In this document: piece after piece, positions 10,447 to 22,276 of the stretch
Layout: every line of letters begins with the position of its first letter
Numbering within the stretch: position 1 is the first letter of the stretch
The notes under the pieces: model-generated
The model's input: only the letters and a program-made list of their open reading frames with translations
Told to the model about the DNA's origin: nothing
Database searches by the model: none
Position numbers and translations under genes: made by a program
Origin: Orobanche coerulescens
Lineage: Eukaryota > Streptophyta > Magnoliopsida > Lamiales > Orobanchaceae
DNA length: 64,000 nt
Direction of reading: 5' to 3'
Assembly: GCA_033398695.1 (NCBI GenBank)
Contig: CM065804.1
Location: forward strand, 119,593,501 to 119,657,500

Positions 10447-11718
10447 TTCCTACCACGATTATGAGATATGGTAGATGGATGTATAGACGGCTTTCCTTAA
10501 TGGATTCCTCGAGGAAGATATCTATATGGAGAAGCCTAAAGGCTTTGTGTCCAAGGTTGATATTCATAAAGTGTGCAAACTACAGCATTCTATTTATGGA
10601 TTGAAGCAGGCTTCGCGTAGTTGGGACCTTTATTTTGATGAAGCTGTCAAAGAGTTCGACTTCGTGAAAAATGAATAGGAACCTTGTGTATACAAGAGGG
10701 TTAGTGGGAGCAAGATCGCATTCTTAATACTATATGTAGGTGATATTTTACTAATAAGAAACGATGTGGGAATGCTCAGTTCTGTGAAAGCTTGGATTTC
10801 GAGTAGGTTCTCCATGAAAGACTTGGGAGAAGCTACCTATATTCTTGGTATTTGACTCTACCGGGATAGAGCAAAGAAAATGATAGGTCTTTCCCAAGCC
10901 CTCTATATTGATAATATCTTAAAGCGATTTAAGATGGATGATTCTAAAATAGGGTTCCTTCCGATGCGACATGGAATAAAACTCACCTCGAATATGTGTC
11001 CTCATAGCGAGGAACAACGAAAAGAAATGAGTAATATACCATATACGTATGCTGTGGGTAGCCTTATTTATGCTATGCTGTATACAAGACCTGACATTGC
11101 ACATGCTGTGAGCGTGGTAAGTAGGTTCTAGCAAACCCAGGAAAGGAATATTGGACCATCGTAAAGAACATTGTCAAGTACTTGAGAAGGACTAGAGATC
11201 TGGTTCTTATGTTTTGTGGTGGAGAACTAAATGTGATGGGCTTCACTGATTAAGACTTCCAAGGATAGAAAGACGACTCGATGTCTACTTCTGGCTATAT
11301 TTTTACTCTTAATGGAGGAGTAGTATCCTAGAGAAGCGCCAAGCAAAGTGCGACTACCGATTTCACCTATCAGGCTGAGTATCAAGCGGCCTCGGAGGCC
11401 TCTAAGGAAGGGTTATGGATTAAGAATTTTATGGGTGAACTTCAAGTGATACCATGTGCTGAGCTGCCTATTCCGATTTTATGCAATAATGATGGAGCTG
11501 TAGCATAGGCCAACGAGCCAAGGTTTCACAACAGTACAAAACACATTGAGAGAAAGTATCATCTCGTGAGAGAATTTATTCACAAAGGATACATTATGCT
11601 GCATAGAGCAGACTCAGAAGACAACATCACTGATCCACTGACCAAGCCACTTTCTCAGATAAGCTTGGAGCATCATCTGGAGAACATGGGTATTAGATGC
11701 CATAGTGTGTGGCACTGA
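10447..11718 (+). pseudogene. E0 copia RT (palm onward) and RNase H
   Basis: Continues the RT interrupted at 431: TAFLNGFLEEDIYMEKPKGF, then HSIYGLKQASRSW, then YVGDILLI in place of the catalytic YVDD, so one active-site Asp is replaced by Gly. Further on come SRFSMKDLGEATYILGI, AVGSLIYAMLYTRPDIAHAV and, in RNase H, YQAEYQAASEASKEGLWIK, STKHIERKYHLVREFIHKG and NITDPLTKPLS. Stop codons are frequent and there is at least one frameshift near 11130. The reading ends with TGA at 11716, just ahead of the PPT and LTR, as expected for copia. Confidence 0.9.
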
Positions 11719-11724
11719 GTGCAA

Positions 11725-13632
11725 GTAGGAGATTATTAGTAATATGCTCTCAAATGCCACTCAGAGGATGTATGAGAGAGGGCATTGTACTTGTTATTAT
11801 GTAAATTCTTATTAGAAGGCAATTGCTTGTTTCTTTATTTACTGGAAGTAACTGGCATTCCTGACTCATAAAATATATATAGAGAAACTAGTCTATGTAT
11901 TTGAGAGCAAACATTCCACTCCTTATTATATAAGGGGATCGGCATTGGAAAAGTTTATGGCTCAAATACTTAATCATTCGCAAGTCGATGAAACTTGACT
12001 GGGCATTAAGTTTATGTGAAGACTTGTATGACATGTTCTTTGACTTGGAGAGTATTTGTCGTCACTAATGCTTAGTGTAGCACACATTATAGGTATGCTA
12101 ATGAGATTAGTATACTCGAACCACCCACCCTCGATTCGTCACATGGATTTTGCTCCGGGACAATCAATGACGGAATCGAAAAGTTGTGATAGGTATTCGT
12201 GAACCTTAGACTTAAGGATTTAGTAGGGATGTGCTTGTGACGTTAAGATTTTCACTAAGTAGTTTGACCCATAACACCGAGAGGTGGGGGACAACCCTGG
12301 CGTGCATCTTGACGGATAAGTAGCAGGTTCTACTAAATACCAAGATAGGATTCTTTCTCATGTAAGTGAACAGGTATATGTCCTATGTATTTATTGGCAG
12401 ATGAGATCATAAGTATTTGGCCGAATTATTAGAGCTAGTTGTATTGGACACACGAGAGCTCAGTGATCTCGATTTTAATTAACTCAAACATAGCATCAAG
12501 TACAAGTAGAGTTTGACTGATTGTGACCCAACTTGATCGTGACACAACTTGATCGTTTACTGGTATTCACGACATAATGGTTATTGAATGATCCCTATTC
12601 GTTCTCAGTAAGTTACAGTATAGGCCGAATGGCTAGGTGGTGCTATAACTCTTTGGTTCCTCCCATTGCTTACCGAGACAGTCCTACTGAGTCGCACATT
12701 AGAGAGATGACGGAATAATATGAACTGGATATCTTATTGTGAGTTTTAGATATTGGATGTCTTATTTAATTTATTGAATAAATTAAATCGGTCTTGTGAA
12801 TTAAATAAATTACTGAGAAATTAATTTAACTCATGAATAACTATTTCTTAGAGAAACAATATCTTAATATAATTAATTAATTTTGATTAATTAATTGTAT
12901 TAATTTAATTTGAGACGAACCAAGTTGTATTAGTCGGACTGGATACACGATGGTTGGTTTCGTAGACCGAAACGAACCGAATCCTTCTCAATCATGGTGT
13001 AGGCCTCCCCCTCCTTGTTGTCTACTTGATGATGACTTGTCCTCATTTTTGCATGTGTTGAGGAGGCTTCCTAACAATTGAGGACAAAAGGGTGATAAGA
13101 TGTGATCTTATCATTATCAACCCTTAGTGTGATGGTTGGAAGTTTATGTAGACTTTGTTATAAAATAAAGTTCATCCTCCTCCACTTAAAAGATGAAAAT
13201 CGGCCAACACTTGTGAGAAGAGAGAGTTCGCTTTGATCAAGTTCTTACACTATTAGAGAGAGAGAAAAAAAATCAAGAACAAAATTTATATCACTTAGAG
13301 TGATTATAGGGATTATTTCTTACTACTCTTTTCTAGGCGTATCCTTGGAGGATAATTGAGTGGGTAGTTATTTCGATCATCTCCCAGCGCGTGGCTAGTA
13401 GAGACGTGGTGCTTTCGGCATTCGGATCATCGAGGACTTGTCAAATCGAATTTGCAGTCACCGGCGTCAATTTCAACATTCAATCAAAGGACTTCAAGGG
13501 TATGTTTTCATATTTGTACTCTTGTCCTTTTATATTCGTATATACGATGCATGATCGGTCCTCTTTAGGGGTTCGGTATATATTTGTTTTTGCTTCCGTT
13601 GCGCCTTCATTTTTAGGCATCGAATCACAACA
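11725..13632 (+). repeat. E0 polypurine tract and 3' LTR
   Basis: After pol, the purine run AAGTAGGAGA is followed by a region with the features of a copia 3' LTR of about 1.9 kb, starting near 11734 (TATTAG, a decayed TGTTAG). A TATA box, TATAAAATA, is at 13159-13167. The right edge is placed at the ACAACA near 13632 where AT-rich simple repeats begin; this edge is approximate, since no second LTR is in the window to align. Confidence 0.6.
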
Positions 13633-14066
13633 ATAACAATATATATAAGAACAACAATAATAATATATATTACAATAACAACAACAATAATAATGATAAA
13701 AATAAATTATATATAATATTAAGATAAATAATATCACATAACAATAGATTCAACAATATAAATTATTTATATTACAACAGCAACAATGATAATAATAATA
13801 ATAATAAAAAAAATATTCATAATACTATAAATTATATAGTACTATTGATAATACTGATATCAATGATAATAAGAATAACAATAATAAAATTATCAATAAT
13901 ACTACAAATTATATATAATACTACTAATAATATTGATATTAATAATAACAGTATGTAACAATAAAATAGATAACATTATATATAACAATAATAATTATTA
14001 TTTGTATTACATATTCTAATTAACATTATAATGGGGTGGTATGTAGGCTCTGTACTTTTGGGCTTA
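13633..14066. repeat. AT-rich interrupted microsatellite (AAC/AAT/TA)
   Basis: Mixed runs of CAACAATAATAAT, ATATAT and AATAAT types. No coding or structural element seen beyond simple sequence. Confidence 0.8.
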
Positions 14067-14232
14067 ATTTCAGCATTTTTCAGTTCAGTTCAGTTTAGTT
14101 CAGAAAATTTCAACTCAACACAGTTCAGCACAGTTCAACAAACTTTACTTTAGTCCAGTTCAGTTCAATTCATTTCATTTCAGTTCAGTTCAACATAGTT
14201 CTGTTCTGCACAGTTCATTTCAGTTCAGCTTT
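14067..14232 (+). repeat. Degenerate (CAGTT)n pentanucleotide repeat
   Basis: About 165 bp dominated by CAGTTCAGTT and its variants (CATTT, CAACA). It is the only such repeat in the window. Confidence 0.8.
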
Positions 14233-14775
14233 AGAATCAAATTATTATTTTTATTATCAATAATATTATATATATACCATTTAAATTAACTATGTATTTC
14301 AGTATTATTATTATTATTATTTTGTTGTAATATAAATAATAACTAGTGTTGTTTGTATTATTCTCTAATATGATTAATTACTAGGAGTATTAAGATATTA
14401 ATTAACATTATCAATAAATATTATATAATACTAATAATTATTATTATTAGTAATCTTATTCTTATTGTTTTTGTTGATGTTATTCTTTATGTAAATATCC
14501 CTAATAAAAACTACTATTTCATGAATTGCAAATTAAGGGATCCAAAAGTTATATTATATTTCTCTAAAACGATTATATTAATTTTGATTAGAAAAACTGA
14601 TATATCTATAGTATATATTAGTTAAATATTATCCTTTTATAAATACCTAATATTCTTTTCTATGATTTATAAATTATGTCAATTATAAATATTATTTTAT
14701 TCTTTGAAGACATGTAAACTACTTAATAATAATTTTATCTAATGCGAATAGATGTCAAATAAGAATATTTGTACC
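14233..14775. other. AT-rich spacer
   Basis: No ORF, LTR boundary or repeat that I recognise. Very A+T rich up to the start of E2. Confidence 0.6.
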
Positions 14776-16031
14776 TATTGGGATAAACACAGCCTGTTTT
14801 GATAATCGCCATCGTATAGCAAGAAGTCTTCAGAGTCAGTATTTCGCTAAGTATGGAAGTTGTTAGGAAACTCCGTACAACCTTTCCATACATCGAGAGA
14901 TCTTCCTATAGTCCAATTCTACAGTGCCTACATCTTCATACAACAGAAGTTGAAGAGTGCTGGATACAACAGTCTGGCTATAAGAGTTTTACTTAGGAAA
15001 AGTAAAACACATCCAAACAAGACTGAAGAATAGCTTTAAACCGTTGCGAGATAAACTTTGTTTATTTATAAAGTATTCACGGTTAAAGTATAATTTATTG
15101 CTGATAGGACAATATTTAATGCGGCCGAAGGAGAACAGTGTGAACGCGCTGAACAACATCTAATGCAAAGTAAAAATCAATGTTAGAAGCATTAAATGCG
15201 AATTTTCTTTAATCCAAACATTCTACAGTCGCCAATCAGAGACGTCTAAATCTCACGAACCGGCCCCCAGCTACATTTATAACAGATCTAATTCCAAGGT
15301 TATAAATAGCCCCAAGTAAGGGGACATTGGTCACTTAACTTACACAATTCATCTCACGCAATATATCTGACAATCAAGCAAAGAAAGTGCAGTATATTTC
15401 TTGAGCATACAACATTCTCAAAGCGAAGAAATATAAAAAGTCCTCAATGCAAACAACATAGCATATAATAATCGCTCATCAAAGCATACAACTGCTGTTT
15501 GAACTTGTTCTACCATCTTTACTGTTGAGATCAACCTTAGACCTATGTGGACTAAGTCCTTGATAGTTCCGACCTATGTGGGAAGAGCAGCATTGAAGAT
15601 GAAGCTTCGATCTGTGTGAGAAGAAGCAAGTCGAAAGAGATGGAGCCAATCTGTGTGAATGGCAAAAGCTATGGTCCCTGTATCAATCTGTGTGAACGAT
15701 ATAGAGACAGGTTTAGTTAAAGTCATGTAGTTGTGCATGTAGTGATTTTAATAAATGTTTTACTCCTGTGTGGAGGACCAGTGAACATAGAGGGGTTTAC
15801 CTCGAACCACTTATATCTGTGTGTGATTTACATTCCGTCCTTGCTATTTTCATTTATAACTTTGAATTAAAGTATACATTGTGAAAACCTTGTACGCATC
15901 AAGCAAACAAAAGAGTACCTACTTGCTGTACTTACAACAAATCACTATTAGTCTTTCGCTACGCATTAAATTCGAAAAACATACAGCTTATTGTATTCTT
16001 ACTTTCTAAGCTTTTTACTGTATACTCTATG
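14776..16031 (+). repeat. E2 5' LTR, first part
   Basis: Begins TATTGGGATAA (E7 has TGTTGGGATAA) and is cut 12 bp from its end by E3; the last bases, GGCCAACA, are at 18557-18564. TATA box TATAAATAG at 15301-15309. From about 15540 to 15840 it carries six or more spaced copies of the decamer ATCTGTGTGA or variants, followed by CTCCTGTGTGGAGGACCAGT, shared with the E7 LTR. Confidence 0.85.
15301..15309 (+). promoter_or_regulatory. E2 LTR TATA box
   Basis: TATAAATAG in a GC-rich setting, the only canonical TATA box in this LTR. Transcription would start about 30 bp downstream. Confidence 0.7.
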
Positions 16032-18552
16032 TGTAACACCCCAGATACAGCGACCATTACAATACTGTGGACCCCACATTGGGACCCACCAGGCAATACC
16101 GAAACACAAATTTAATGTAATATTATCGTGATACCGAATCACAAACAATAATCCTCACTCTGATTAGGAGTCTACCAATAGTACGACCATTAGCCTCAGA
16201 ATACACACGATTCAAATACGAGTATAAACCATATGAAGATGGAATATACTTAAATTAATAGTACAATCGATAATTGTTTGAATGAAGCGGAAAGTAACAA
16301 TACACGATTTAAGCATAACCATACAATAAAAAGACTTAGGCCCCCCGAACTAGTACCCTTCAAACCCTTCGCCGTCACTGTGCTCTTCCCGTGCCTTGCC
16401 CTTGCCTCGACCTAAAATACAACACAAGTATTTCGCCCAAAATCATAGGGTAAGATATACATGATAGTAATTCTCAAGACATCATACAATTCACACATAT
16501 TGGATCTCAAAGAGACAATACAACTATCGAACATACCCCTCAGGTGTATGAACAACCAATCTCAACTCGTCAATCATAACCAATCAACCCTGGAATATGA
16601 ATAACCAATCAGTATGTCTCAAGACGGACATCACAGTATGCCAGATCTGGAAATGTGTCAGTGCACATGTCCACCCCATATATGGAACCCAGAATGCACG
16701 TGGGATAATGTACCTAATTAGCCTCACGAACTATGTCTCGTGTGGACAGTCCAATGCGGAAATATCCATGCATGACTATATAGGCCCGGCTAAAAATCCT
16801 ACATAATAACCAATCAAAATGCAGATATGATTCCAGATATGTCACGATACAACATGACAACGAAACTCAACAAATCACACGACCAACCAAAGTCAAGAAA
16901 GGCTCACCGAAGTGACAACAATAGTCAATGAGACCAACAGTACGAGGGTAGTGAAACTTGATAATACAATCTCAGAACAAAACGATAAGCACGATCAAGA
17001 ACATTATGAATCATAGATAAAGCATTACATATACATAAAATGTATAACGTACAAGAATTCAATCATCATTATAACCAAGCAAGATAACTTGCCACAAATT
17101 CGTAAATGAAAATAGTATTCCTTCGAACAAACGATCGGACGGTGTCCTCGATTAACAATTCTCACTCGAACGAACACCTTGAGCGAGATGTAATTCATTA
17201 AATAATACATTCATACAATATTGATATCACTTCGTAAAAAATGATACCCGTAATTTACTCGAATAGTTCATCCTATCCCAATGAATGTTCTATCGTTTCA
17301 TTAACGAACTTTAATACATCTAATTCATCTTTAAAAATGGATTTACCAAGTTCATAAGGTTCTTCAATGTTCATGATCATCTATATTACATGGATTATTA
17401 TTAATAATTTCCATTAACAATCCTATTACAACATTATCATCATCACTCATCAAAATCTTCTCAGGGATATTGTTTAATATCTAAACATGATGTTTTAACA
17501 AATCCCAAGCTATCAATTCATTCAGTTAGACTTAATTATATCAAAACCTATGATCATTAACTCCCATTGCTAATCAATCTAACAAGTTGAGTATGATTCT
17601 ACTAAACATGATCAAAATCATCTAACCATTAAGGACATTCTCCTTTAGAACCTTAACTATCATGTTCTTCAATAAATGTCCAAAAATTTAGTAACAATCA
17701 TGTTATACTTGACTAACCTAACATTCTATGAAGTAATTATCATTACATTATTATTAGTATGGAATCAACAAGAGTTTAGATAACCAACATTTGAAAATGA
17801 AGAACAATACAAAGACTACAAGAAAGCACTCCAACTTCCAATCACCAAGCTCCAACCAAGGATATGAAGCTCTAACTCACGATGGAGGGGAGTAAAAATG
17901 GCTCATGAAGGCAGGGGGTGATATCTTGGAGAGGATACCAAGCTGGGTTCGTGCAGAAATGAAAGATAAATCTATCTTTCATAAACTGCCATCACCATTA
18001 CGTACGTTACCTCAATAGTCTAACGTACGTTAACACCTCTTACGTACGCTAAGACATAAGGTGTTGCGTACGTAATTAGCCTTGAGAGGCTACTGCCTCA
18101 AAACACTCATCTCATTATGTACGTAGCCAAAAAGATGCACGTAAGCCTACTATCATTACATACCTTAGGGCTTAACCATTACGTACGTAATAGCCATTAA
18201 CTTAGGATGTCACAAACGAACCAAGAATCCCGGTCGTGCCATGTCCCACACACCGAAAGGCGAGATGCTGTCTGATACACCATATTACGTACGCTAACCA
18301 TAGGGTCTTATGTACGTAATATCACACATATAACATGCGCTAACCTAACATCGTTGCGTACTTTAAACACCAAACACAACCAAGAAATGAAGTCTTCCAA
18401 TACAACATCTAACAGTCATCTAAATACAAACAATTAATATACTTAATTCGATTCTAGTATCACAACATTAATAATCACTAACATGATACAATTATACCCA
18501 AATTATCCGAATAATACAACAGTAAATAATAAGATTACGGTCGGATATTACA
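16032..18552 (-). mobile_element. E3: solo gypsy-type LTR
   Basis: 2,521 bp beginning TGTAACACC and ending ATATTACA, flanked by CTATG at 16027-16031 and 18553-18557. There is no internal region, PBS or PPT, so it is a solo LTR left by LTR-LTR recombination. It shares the LTR block at about 16641-16810 with E1 and E4. A TACGTACGT palindrome array at 17998-18360 lies in U3. The region just past the array has A/T-rich sequence but no clear TATA box. Confidence 0.92.
17998..18360 (-). promoter_or_regulatory. TTACGTACGTAA-type array in E3
   Basis: About a dozen full, half or decayed copies of TTACGTACGTAA or AACGTACGTTA, for example at 17998, 18179 and 18284. Several are degraded by CG to TG or CA changes, as expected of an older copy. 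Confidence 0.8.
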
Positions 18553-18566
18553 CTATGGCCAACAAG

Positions 18567-18578
18567 TGGTATCAGGGT
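18567..18578 (+). other. E2 primer-binding site
   Basis: TGGTATCAGGGT two bases after the LTR end, close to the initiator tRNA-Met complement; E7 has TGGTATCAGAGG at the same place. Confidence 0.85.
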
Positions 18579-18690
18579 GGTTGATTCTAAAAAGAATCAG
18601 TGGACTTTTAACTGAATTGGATCCACAAATCACTAGCTTTTGAAAACTTTGTTTTATACTTTCATCATTTTTGTATAAGAGGACTCCTCT

Positions 18691-20036
18691 ATGATAAATA
18701 AGGTGCCTATGTTTTCCATTAACGAATTTGATGATTGGAGAATTAGGATGGAAGACCATCTTGCCGCCATGCACGAAGAAATGATTTATATCACCCAGGA
18801 AGGACCTATCATGATTATCAAGGTAAACACAGCCCCAAGAATGGAAGGGCAACCCCATGCTGAGATGCTGTAGAAGGAGTGCGATCAGTGGACGATCGAT
18901 GAGCACAAGCGTGCTAACCTGGACAACATCGCCAAGAATGTGCTATTTGTCACTCTAGACAAAGGCACATTCTCTAAGGTAAAGAGCTGGCAGACAGCCA
19001 ACCAAAGCTGGGAGTAACTCAAGCTTATTTTCGAGGGTATTGAGCTCTCAAAGAAAACAAAATTCGTAAACTTACTCGGTAATTTGAGTCTTTTGAAATG
19101 AAACCTACAGAAACGCTTGAGGAGCTTGACCTAAGATTTACCAGCATTGTCGGTGAACTTGAATCATTGGGTAAAGTGTATACCCAAAAGGAGAAAAATT
19201 TGAAAATATTTAGATCACTCCCTGCCCGATGAGACATAAAAACCATAGCTATGCGTGTGTCCTATAACTTAAACGATATTTCTACTTTTGATCTCTTTTC
19301 TGACCTAAACACATTTGAGTATGATATAGATAGGAGAGAGAAATCTGAAGAGTCGCGTGTCAAGACTACAGCACTGGCTGCTTTATCTAACAGGAGACAT
19401 AGTTCAGGACCCAGCACATCTAAGTCGACACACAAGGCAGCAGACAGCAACGATGACATCCTGTTGCAAGATGAAATGGCCTTGCTTGTGCACAAGTTCA
19501 ATAAGTTCATCAAACAGACTGGAAAGACTCCATGCAAGCCCATGCCTTTTAACAAGGTAAGCTCTGAATCCCCTTCATCTGGTGATTCTAACCTATGCTA
19601 TAATTGTAGGAAGCCGAGACATTGTGCAAATAAGTGTCCTTATCCAAAAGTGCAAAAGTTGCCTGAAGCTGAGCAAAAGGAGAAGGATGATAAAAGACAT
19701 GTCTGGAGAAACAAGCTTAAAGCCCTGATTGGTGAATCAGAAGCCTCGCCCGCATCGAACAAGACTGAGGAATGCCTACAGCCGATCACAGATAGTGACT
19801 CCTACGATGATGAAACTGAGGATAAAGCGTACACGTGCTTTATGGCCAAAGAAATACAGGATGATGATGACAGCGATGATGAAGTAAGTTCAAATTCAAC
19901 TAGTCTTATCAATGCATAACATACTTTTAAAAACATGATGAATGAATTTAAAAGCATTCAAAAAGCCCATGACACGCTCAAATGAGAAAATATACAGCTC
20001 CAAATGTTAAACTTGGAGCTGAAAGACGAAAATGAC
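18691..20036 (+). pseudogene. E2 gag, truncated
   Basis: Starts at ATG 18691 with a gag N-terminal domain (KVPMFSINEFDDWRIRMEDH). In-frame stops occur at about 18871 and 19015, with a frameshift near 19070-19090 and a TGA near 19230. From 19251 a 222-codon stretch is open and includes the single zinc knuckle CYNCRKPRHCANKC and an acidic tail (ETEDKAYTCFMAKEIQDDDD). The coiled-coil part seen in E7 is cut off at 20036 by E4. The protein would form the virus-like particle shell. Confidence 0.88.
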
Positions 20037-20909
20037 TGTAACACCCCCAAAACCAACCGGGGATATTACAGCACCGTGGGCCCTGCGCCGGAACCCACAA
20101 GGCTAAAAATCATTTTCGTAAACATTTCAGACACGCCAAAGAGCCAAAGACAGTAATATTTTAAATACTCAAATATTTTTCAAAACAATGTTCCCAAATA
20201 CTGTCATAAAATACCAATTAAAAGTACAAGGTAAGGATACCAAAAGGGGCGTTTTGAAAGTGTACACGAGCTGGTAAAATACTGAAATCCATTTAAAGAT
20301 ACACACGTAGCGGATATAAGACAGTAGGAAATACATTTGCAGCGGAATCATAACGACCAGAAAAAAATACTCGAAACCCAATAACCATGCCATAGCCAGT
20401 ATCATCGGGAAGCTCATCCATTCACGACCGCTACTAGCTCGATCTCCGAGTACCTAAAAGATAAAGCCCACGATGGGGTCAGCCATAATACTCAACAATG
20501 ATAACAATCACATCAACATAAATAATTACATATCAATATAATTTACAGAGTAAGAACATTCCCAATGAAATCTTACCGTAGTAACCTTACCAATCCATCA
20601 CAATCCATATCAAATCAATCCTTACCATAATCCACATCTCGCGTTCTCAAGTGACAAATGAATTAAAAAATAACCATCTGTACTGTATTCAAAATGATAC
20701 CAAGATTCTCAACATAAATATATCTCCAATATGGAATAATCTGGCCATGTCCGACTCTGTCCGCTGGATCACACAATCGAATCCCAATTCTGATAAAACC
20801 GATATCACACGATACATCTATAGATCAACAGTCCCAAAACAATGGCAAGTCCCGGATATCAATACAAAATACGAATGCTCACACAATCAATAATAACAAC
20901 CAATTCATC

Positions 20910-21420
20910 AGAACGAGAATATCAATGACATGATAACTCCACACAATATCGACAAAGGATCAACCACGAACGAGAATACCATTGATGTGGTAAACTCCAA
21001 CAAGATTAATAAAGGATCAACGACTGAGAATACCAACGATACGGTAAACTCCAAATGGAATCAATAAGGATCACTAACGAACGAGATTGCCAATGATAGG
21101 GTGAACTCCCAATGAGGATAATAAAGGGTCAATAACGAACGAGTTGACCAACAACAAGGTGAGCTCCAAACGAGATTAGTAAAAGGGTCAATAACAAATG
21201 AGTTGACCAACGATAGGGTGAGCTCCAAACGAGATTAGTAAAAGGGTCAATAACAAACGAGTTGACCATCGATATGGTAACTCCAAACGAGATTAGTAGG
21301 GAATCAATAACAAATGAGATTACCAATGATATGGTAACTCCAAACGAGATCAGTAGGGAATCAATAACAAATGAGATTACCAATGATACGGTAACTCCAA
21401 CGAGATCGATAAAGGATCAA
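20910..21420. repeat. 57-60 bp tandem repeat in E4 LTR
   Basis: Eight or nine copies of a unit containing ACCAACGATA, GGTAACTCCAAACGAGAT and AATCAATAACAA. The same array recurs from about 63490 to the window end in the other LTR. Units near 21240-21400 are almost identical, pointing to recent expansion. Confidence 0.85.
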
Positions 21421-21944
21421 CCGGCACAGATACACGATAGAATAAAATTGTCAACCGTATGCAAATCACATATATGGGGTCTCAAAGACAAACCCGACTA
21501 TTGAACAGATCCAATTATACATGGACTATGAACGACCAATCAATATGACTCTAGACGGACGTCACGATATGCCCGATCCGGAAATGTGCCCGTGTACAAG
21601 CCAACCACGGATATTGATCAGATAGACGTCTGGTCTCGTACCTAATCAGCCTCACGAAGTACGTCTCATGTTCACGGTTCAATATGAGGTCGAAACTAAC
21701 ACATGCTACACGTGCCCGCCCTAAAAATCCTACACATGACCGATCAGAACGTATCTAACTCCAGATATGTCACGATACAATATGACAACAAATCTCAAAG
21801 AAACACATATCCAACAAGGATCAGAAGACTTCCCAAATGGGCAACAATAACTCGATCATGAAAGACCGACACGACCACAATGTCTTATTTCCCTCAGATA
21901 ATAGTTCACAGCATGCTCAACAATGCATATTAGCACATAAACTC

Positions 21945-22135
21945 CCAATGCTGCAGCCAAGGGTCACGAAAGCATCTACTCAGGAATACTCCGGACGTGG
22001 GTACCATTCAGGTTTTATCCCGCAACACATTTCATGCAATCACAAAATACCCCAAGGTTGCAACCAAGGGTCACAGAAGCATCTCACAGGAATACCCCAG
22101 AACGTGGGTGCCATTTAGCTCTTATCCCCCAACAC
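21945..22135. repeat. Two-copy tandem repeat, about 100 bp, in E4 LTR
   Basis: Two diverged copies share CAAGGGTCAC, AAGCATCT, GGAATAC and CGTGGGT in the same order. Confidence 0.7.
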
Positions 22136-22276
22136 ATCGGCCAAACAGATTACAGCTCAAATAAAGAGCACATCACAAAATGTAACAAATAATGATGCAC
22201 ACTCACCACATGAAGCATCAACACACACATGCAATAATGCAATAGGATGATTATCATAATCTAGCAATATTAATTT

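Larger units (their letters stand above)
14776..20036 (+). mobile_element. E2: Sirevirus-type copia element, 5' part only
   Basis: The 5' LTR (14776-16031 plus 18553-18564), PBS and gag match the minus-strand Sirevirus E7 at 47939-49106 and 45605-47829. The LTR is split by solo LTR E3, and gag is cut at 20036 by E4. The remainder of E2 must lie beyond the right end of the window if it survives. Confidence 0.85.
20037..22276 (-). repeat. E4 3' LTR, left part
   Basis: Matches 62622-64000 over its first 1.4 kb. It begins TGTAACACC and is cut at 22276 by E5, whose AATTT duplication is 22272-22276. It includes the block shared with E1/E3 at about 21570-21745. The apparent short ORFs lie in repeats and are not genes. 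Confidence 0.9.

Noticed and set aside
18000..18360. Array of TACGTACG as a centromeric or telomeric satellite
   Set aside because: It is short, confined to one position in U3, and framed by LTR sequence with target duplications outside.
20651..20893. 80-codon ORF present in both E4 LTRs (also 63236-63478)
   Set aside because: Conserved only because the LTRs are copies; no gag-like or other domain and it is antisense to element transcription.
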